Below, in pieces: positions 15,176 through 18,084 of a stretch of DNA of 18,084 nt. Position 1 is the stretch's first letter. Every line of letters starts with the position of its first letter. Source of the DNA: an uncultured Porphyromonadaceae bacterium (GTDB taxonomy: Bacteria; Bacteroidota; Bacteroidia; Bacteroidales; Muribaculaceae); the NCBI GenBank assembly GCA_937921035.1, contig CALEUL010000059.1:1-18084 (forward strand), written 5' to 3'. The position numbers were made by a program, and so were the translations under genes. Below the pieces are notes generated by a model, which was not told the origin of the DNA, made no database searches, and saw only the letters and a list, made by a program, of their open reading frames with translations.

Positions 15176-16450
15176 ATGAAGTTTTCAAGACTGTTCGCCG
15201 CCGTTGCGGCTATGGCATTGATGATTGGCGCCGGTGCTGCCGATACCGGCGCAACAAAGTATAACTTCGCTCAGTGCGAAGGCTCGCTCACGCCCTATCC
15301 GGAGATTACGCGCTCTGCCGCTTATCCCGATTCGCTGCAACCGGTGTTCATAAACCATGTGGGACGACACGGCGCGCGCTACCCTGCTTCCGCGGCAAAC
15401 TGCATTAAACTGCGCGACGCTCTCTACCGCGCCGACAGTCTGGGAACAATCACTCCACTCGGTAAAAAGCTGAGCATGCTAAACGACAGGATAATAGAAG
15501 TTAGCAACGGTCTGTGGGGAGCGCTCGACTCGGTGGGTATACGGGAGCAGCAGGGTATCGCCGCTCGCATGTTCGCAAACTACATGGATGTGTTCAGCAA
15601 CAAAGGAACAGTACGCGCCATATCGTCATATTCGCCTCGCGTAATGATGAGCATGTTCGCATTCACGCATCAGCTCGACCGCATGAACAACCACAACAGC
15701 TTCATCACCTCCACTGGGCGCATGAACTCATACCTTGTACGGCCTTTCGACACTGATACCGCATATCTCGAATTCCGTGAGAAACGCCGCTGGCAACCCG
15801 CCTACGACCAGTATTTCAACTCCGAATGTCCTACTGGAGCAATCCGGCGAGTCCTCGGCGACAACTATCCGTTTGCCGACGCCGCACAGGAACGCGACCT
15901 TGCCATTACTGAATATTACGTTCTCGCCGGCCTCAGCGCTATGGGGCTGCCCTCCGAGATGGAAACGTATCTCTCGATAGACGAAGCCAACAAGCTGTGG
16001 AGCTGCTTCAACCTGCGACAGTACCTCCAGCGTACCGCATCGACTGTAAGCTCCGTGCCTGCCGACATCGCCGCCGACCTCGTAATGGACATTATATCAA
16101 CCACCGACGCTTTCATCGATGGTTCGGACGCAAACACTTGCGCCGTGCTCCGTTTCGGTCATGCCGAAACGCTGATGCCGCTCCTTTCGCTCCTCCACAT
16201 TCCCGGGTGCTATTACCTCACAAACTATTTCGACACAGTAGCCAGCCACTGGTGCGATTTCAATGTGGTGCCTATGGCCTCTAACATTCAGTTCATCCTG
16301 TTCAAATCCCGCAAAACCGGACGGCACTATGTACGCGTGGATCTGAACGAACAGCCCGTTAAGTTGCGAAACGGCGACGACGCCATTTATTTCCCCTGGG
16401 GTGAACTGCGCCGCTACCTCACCAACTGCGTCCCAATATACGCTCAGTAA
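15176..16450 (+). CDS. Secreted histidine phosphatase, MINPP type (inositol polyphosphate phosphatase/phytase)
   Basis: It probably removes phosphate from inositol polyphosphates such as phytate, in the periplasm or outside the cell. Residues 1-22 form a signal peptide (MKFSRLFAAVAAMALMIGAGAA). The clade-2 histidine phosphatase motif RHGARYP is at 64-70 with H65 as the phosphate acceptor. The proton-donor motif is HAE (329-331, in RFGHAETLMPLL), not the HD of classical acid phosphatases. HAE is characteristic of multiple inositol polyphosphate phosphatases (MINPP), including the characterised enzyme of Bacteroides thetaiotaomicron, and the 424 residues fit that family. It has its own -7 box. 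Phytase activity is inferred from the family and not proven. Confidence 0.87.
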   Translation: MKFSRLFAAVAAMALMIGAGAADTGATKYNFAQCEGSLTPYPEITRSAAYPDSLQPVFINHVGRHGARYPASAANCIKLRDALYRADSLGTITPLGKKLSMLNDRIIEVSNGLWGALDSVGIREQQGIAARMFANYMDVFSNKGTVRAISSYSPRVMMSMFAFTHQLDRMNNHNSFITSTGRMNSYLVRPFDTDTAYLEFREKRRWQPAYDQYFNSECPTGAIRRVLGDNYPFADAAQERDLAITEYYVLAGLSAMGLPSEMETYLSIDEANKLWSCFNLRQYLQRTASTVSSVPADIAADLVMDIISTTDAFIDGSDANTCAVLRFGHAETLMPLLSLLHIPGCYYLTNYFDTVASHWCDFNVVPMASNIQFILFKSRKTGRHYVRVDLNEQPVKLRNGDDAIYFPWGELRRYLTNCVPIYAQ

Positions 16451-16501
16451 GTAATAATAGTCTGAAGCAAATAAGACAATCTATTTTCTATACCTGTAGT
16501 C

Positions 16502-16729
16502 ATGAGCGAAATCTCAAAAAAAGATATCGAAGAATATCTTGATGCGCGCGAAAGTCAACTAAATAATGTTCTTTCCTCGCCCATAGGGACAAAAGATTAC
16601 TCTATGCCATCTATTGAGGAAATCGACGCAACTATCTTTTTAGAAAATGAGATTGAGACTACGGAAAATATGCTTGATATCTTGGAAGATGATGACATAA
16701 TCATGAAACAGTTTTTCGGGATTAAATAA
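16502..16729 (+). CDS. Small, strongly acidic protein paired with the Mrr-type nuclease
   Basis: I do not recognise this 75-residue protein. It has about 19 Asp/Glu against six Lys/Arg and no signal peptide or membrane segment. It looks largely helical, with a charged first part (MSEISKKDIEEYLDARESQL) and a second helix-like stretch rich in acid (ENEIETTENMLDILEDDDII). The stop codon is five bases before the nuclease start, so the two are almost surely translated from one message. Base composition is AT-rich like the nuclease and unlike the genes upstream. It could be a regulator, inhibitor or assembly partner of the nuclease; that is inference from position and charge only. Confidence 0.75.
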   Translation: MSEISKKDIEEYLDARESQLNNVLSSPIGTKDYSMPSIEEIDATIFLENEIETTENMLDILEDDDIIMKQFFGIK

Positions 16730-16734
16730 TTACT

Positions 16735-17433
16735 ATGACACCTACTGAATACGAATCATATATTGGCTCCATATTTGCTCAAAAGGGCTATAATGTTATC
16801 ATAACTCCTCCTTCAAATGATTGGGGACTGGATATAATTGCAGTCAAAGGCAATGAAAAGATTGGAATTCAGGCTAAAATGTACGGACAAAGCAATCGTT
16901 GTGTCAATCGCCGTGTAATTATGGAACTCTTTGGAGCGTCAGCATATCAAGATTGTTCGAGAGCAATTCTTGCCACTGATGGGGACATTAGGCCTGATGC
17001 ACGACAAGTCGCTGATAAATTGGGAATTGAAATCATCCAGACAACTAATAATATAATTCACGTACCAAAAACTCATCCAACCGAGATTGCGACCAAAAAA
17101 AATAATACTAATTTTATCTCTTTCGACGAGGCCTGGGAAAAATACATATTTCCGCTAAGAGGAAAGATTCTTAGTAATTCACGTGGGACAAACCGGATAA
17201 CACGAGTCGATTGGGGTGGTATCGAAAGGATTACCTCTAATGGTGTAAAGGGCAAGATTGATATTGAAGGATTTAGATTGGCCTACAATGTCTTGATAAA
17301 AAAAGGTCATATAACACGTGATTATATAAATCAAGAAGTAGATAACCGACGTTCATCCGGCATCGTCCTGATTTTGGGTCAAATTCCGTTTATTGAGAAA
17401 ACATCTTCTCCTACAGGTTTACGATTGAAATGA
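16735..17433 (+). CDS. Mrr-type restriction endonuclease-like protein with unassigned C-terminal domain
   Basis: A predicted cytoplasmic PD-(D/E)xK nuclease of 232 residues. Residues 4-110 match the Mrr catalytic fold: an N-terminal Glu pair (E5, E7), QKGYNVIITPP, then WGLDIIAV (D33) and IGIQAKMY with the QxK catalytic variant (Q46, K48), followed by ILATDGDIRPDARQVADKLGIEII. E. coli Mrr has a winged-helix domain before the nuclease; here the nuclease comes first. Residues about 128-222 (AWEKYIFPLRGKIL, VDWGGIERITSNG, YVLIKKGHITRDYIN-like helices, SSGIVLILGQIPFIEK) form a second domain I cannot name, perhaps DNA- or partner-binding. The gene is markedly AT-rich beside its neighbours: 33% GC in bases 17041-17100 against 57% in 13681-13740 within uvrA, counted by hand. 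No methylase is nearby, which favours a modification-dependent or stand-alone defence role. Confidence 0.8.
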   Translation: MTPTEYESYIGSIFAQKGYNVIITPPSNDWGLDIIAVKGNEKIGIQAKMYGQSNRCVNRRVIMELFGASAYQDCSRAILATDGDIRPDARQVADKLGIEIIQTTNNIIHVPKTHPTEIATKKNNTNFISFDEAWEKYIFPLRGKILSNSRGTNRITRVDWGGIERITSNGVKGKIDIEGFRLAYNVLIKKGHITRDYINQEVDNRRSSGIVLILGQIPFIEKTSSPTGLRLK

Positions 17434-17435
17434 AT

Positions 17436-17457
17436 ATGGTTAATATCAACCATTTCT
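17436..17457 (+). terminator. Possible terminator after the nuclease gene
   Basis: ATGGTT (17436-17441) and AACCAT (17448-17453) form a six-bp stem two bases after the stop codon, followed by TTCTC. Stem and T-run are both modest. Confidence 0.35.
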
Positions 17458-17514
17458 CTGCAATTCGATAGCTACATCCGTCCATAAACGAGTGAACACT
17501 TTGCTGCCGGGAAC

Positions 17515-17530
17515 GTTTTAATATTAAAAC
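17515..17530. promoter_or_regulatory. Perfect 16-bp palindrome, candidate operator
   Basis: GTTTTAATATTAAAAC is a perfect palindrome ending nine bases before the ATG at 17540. A TTTG at 17500-17503 could be a -33 box; a -7 box at the matching distance would fall inside the palindrome, though the sequence there (TATTAAAA) is not a good TAnnTTTG. A dimeric repressor site is one reading; a simple AT-rich hairpin is another. Confidence 0.4.
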
Positions 17531-17539
17531 TTCCAAATT

Positions 17540-18016
17540 ATGAAAGAAATAGCTTTACTCGGTACTACAAACCACGTTTTTGCCAACGTTCTTGGCGAAT
17601 TGCTCGCACGCGGACTTTCTGTAAACGCAATGGTCGATTACCCCGAAAAGGTAATGTTAGATGATACAAGCCTCACCGTAACACATCTGCCCGTTCAGGA
17701 GCATCAGCAGGTTGTAGACGCACTGCAAGGATACCACGACGCCGTTCTTACATACAACGACAACCTTACGGACGAATACACAAACGACCTTACACTCAAA
17801 TATTTTGTCGATACCGTCCACGCAGCACGCGAAGCCGGTGTAGCACGTATAATCGTTATCGGCTCTCCCGATTCTGAAGCATTCTTCGTTTCCGATCTGC
17901 GCCGTCTCGACGACATCGACTGGGTTTTTATATCCACCGAAGGCAATTATTCCGGCCGTACGGCCGACGAGGTTGTTAAACCGAACCATCACCGCGAGGT
18001 TTACACCGAAGAATAA
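17540..18016 (+). CDS. Short Rossmann-like protein (NmrA/atypical SDR-like)
   Basis: A 158-residue cytoplasmic protein resembling NAD(P)-binding oxidoreductases of the NmrA/atypical SDR type. It has a beta-alpha-beta start (KEIALLGTTNHVFANVLGELLARGLSVNAMVDYPEKV), a DAVLTYND segment where a bound dinucleotide would pass, a helix VDTVHAAREAGVARIIVIGS and a WVFISTEGNYSGR strand-turn. The usual GxxGxxG is replaced by GTTNHVF (8-14), so only the first Gly is kept. The length is below the roughly 200 residues of typical members. It may have lost cofactor binding or catalysis and act as a sensor. GC-rich codon use resembles the main chromosome and not the nuclease pair. The reading frame ends cleanly, so it is short and not broken. 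Confidence 0.7.
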   Translation: MKEIALLGTTNHVFANVLGELLARGLSVNAMVDYPEKVMLDDTSLTVTHLPVQEHQQVVDALQGYHDAVLTYNDNLTDEYTNDLTLKYFVDTVHAAREAGVARIIVIGSPDSEAFFVSDLRRLDDIDWVFISTEGNYSGRTADEVVKPNHHREVYTEE

Positions 18017-18084
18017 TTCTCATTCTCTATTATTGCTGTCCGATAAAACTCGGATAACGCGATAAAGCATGGCTCGAACGCTGA

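Noticed and set aside
18039..18054. TCCGA/TCGGA hairpin after the Rossmann-like gene
   Set aside because: Five-bp stem with no T-run on either strand; too weak to call a terminator.
18069..18084. Possible start of another gene (ATG GCT CGA ACG CTG)
   Set aside because: Only five codons remain before the window ends, with no clear promoter, so it cannot be supported.

Overview
The window looks like a chromosomal segment of a gut-type Bacteroidales bacterium (Bacteroidota), possibly near Muribaculaceae or Prevotellaceae. Four things point there: promoters with a TAnnTTTG -7 box, starts without obvious Shine-Dalgarno sequences, secreted BspA-type and 21-residue leucine-rich repeat proteins, and proteins carrying both type A-like and type B type IX secretion (T9SS) sorting domains. 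No rRNA, tRNA, CRISPR array or insertion sequence was seen.

Layout: (1) 1-57, possible 3' end of an upstream gene facing a secreted leucine-rich repeat protein gene (minus strand, 118-1182), with a strong hairpin between them. (2) 1324-3171, a secreted calcineurin-like phosphoesterase fused to a PQQ-type beta-propeller, transcribed divergently from the LRR gene. (3) 3172-3470, a repeat-rich spacer with a palindrome and nine phased CAAAT repeats. (4) 3471-5612, a ptb-buk operon (phosphate butyryltransferase and butyrate kinase) closed by a terminator. (5) Two minus-strand genes, an acyl-ACP thioesterase (5677-6423) and a 1057-residue BspA-like surface protein (6487-9660), separated by a terminator. 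(6) 9661-9940, a divergent promoter region with a decayed CCAATC repeat. (7) 9941-15110, a tight plus-strand cluster: a T9SS type B substrate, a lytic transglycosylase and UvrA. (8) 15176-16450, a secreted MINPP-type histidine phosphatase (inositol polyphosphate phosphatase or phytase). (9) 16502-17433, an AT-rich pair: a small very acidic protein and an Mrr-type nuclease with an unplaced C-terminal domain. (10) 17540-18016, a short Rossmann-like protein behind a perfect 16-bp palindrome.

How the genes work together: ptb-buk can turn butyryl-CoA (or a branched short acyl-CoA) into acid with ATP formation. The neighbouring thioesterase releases fatty acids from ACP, but it converges on this operon and is not part of it. 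The LRR, BspA, phosphoesterase-propeller, type B, transglycosylase and MINPP proteins all have signal peptides and act in the envelope or outside the cell. The best candidate for an undescribed system is the acidic-protein/Mrr-nuclease pair, which differs from its surroundings in base composition.
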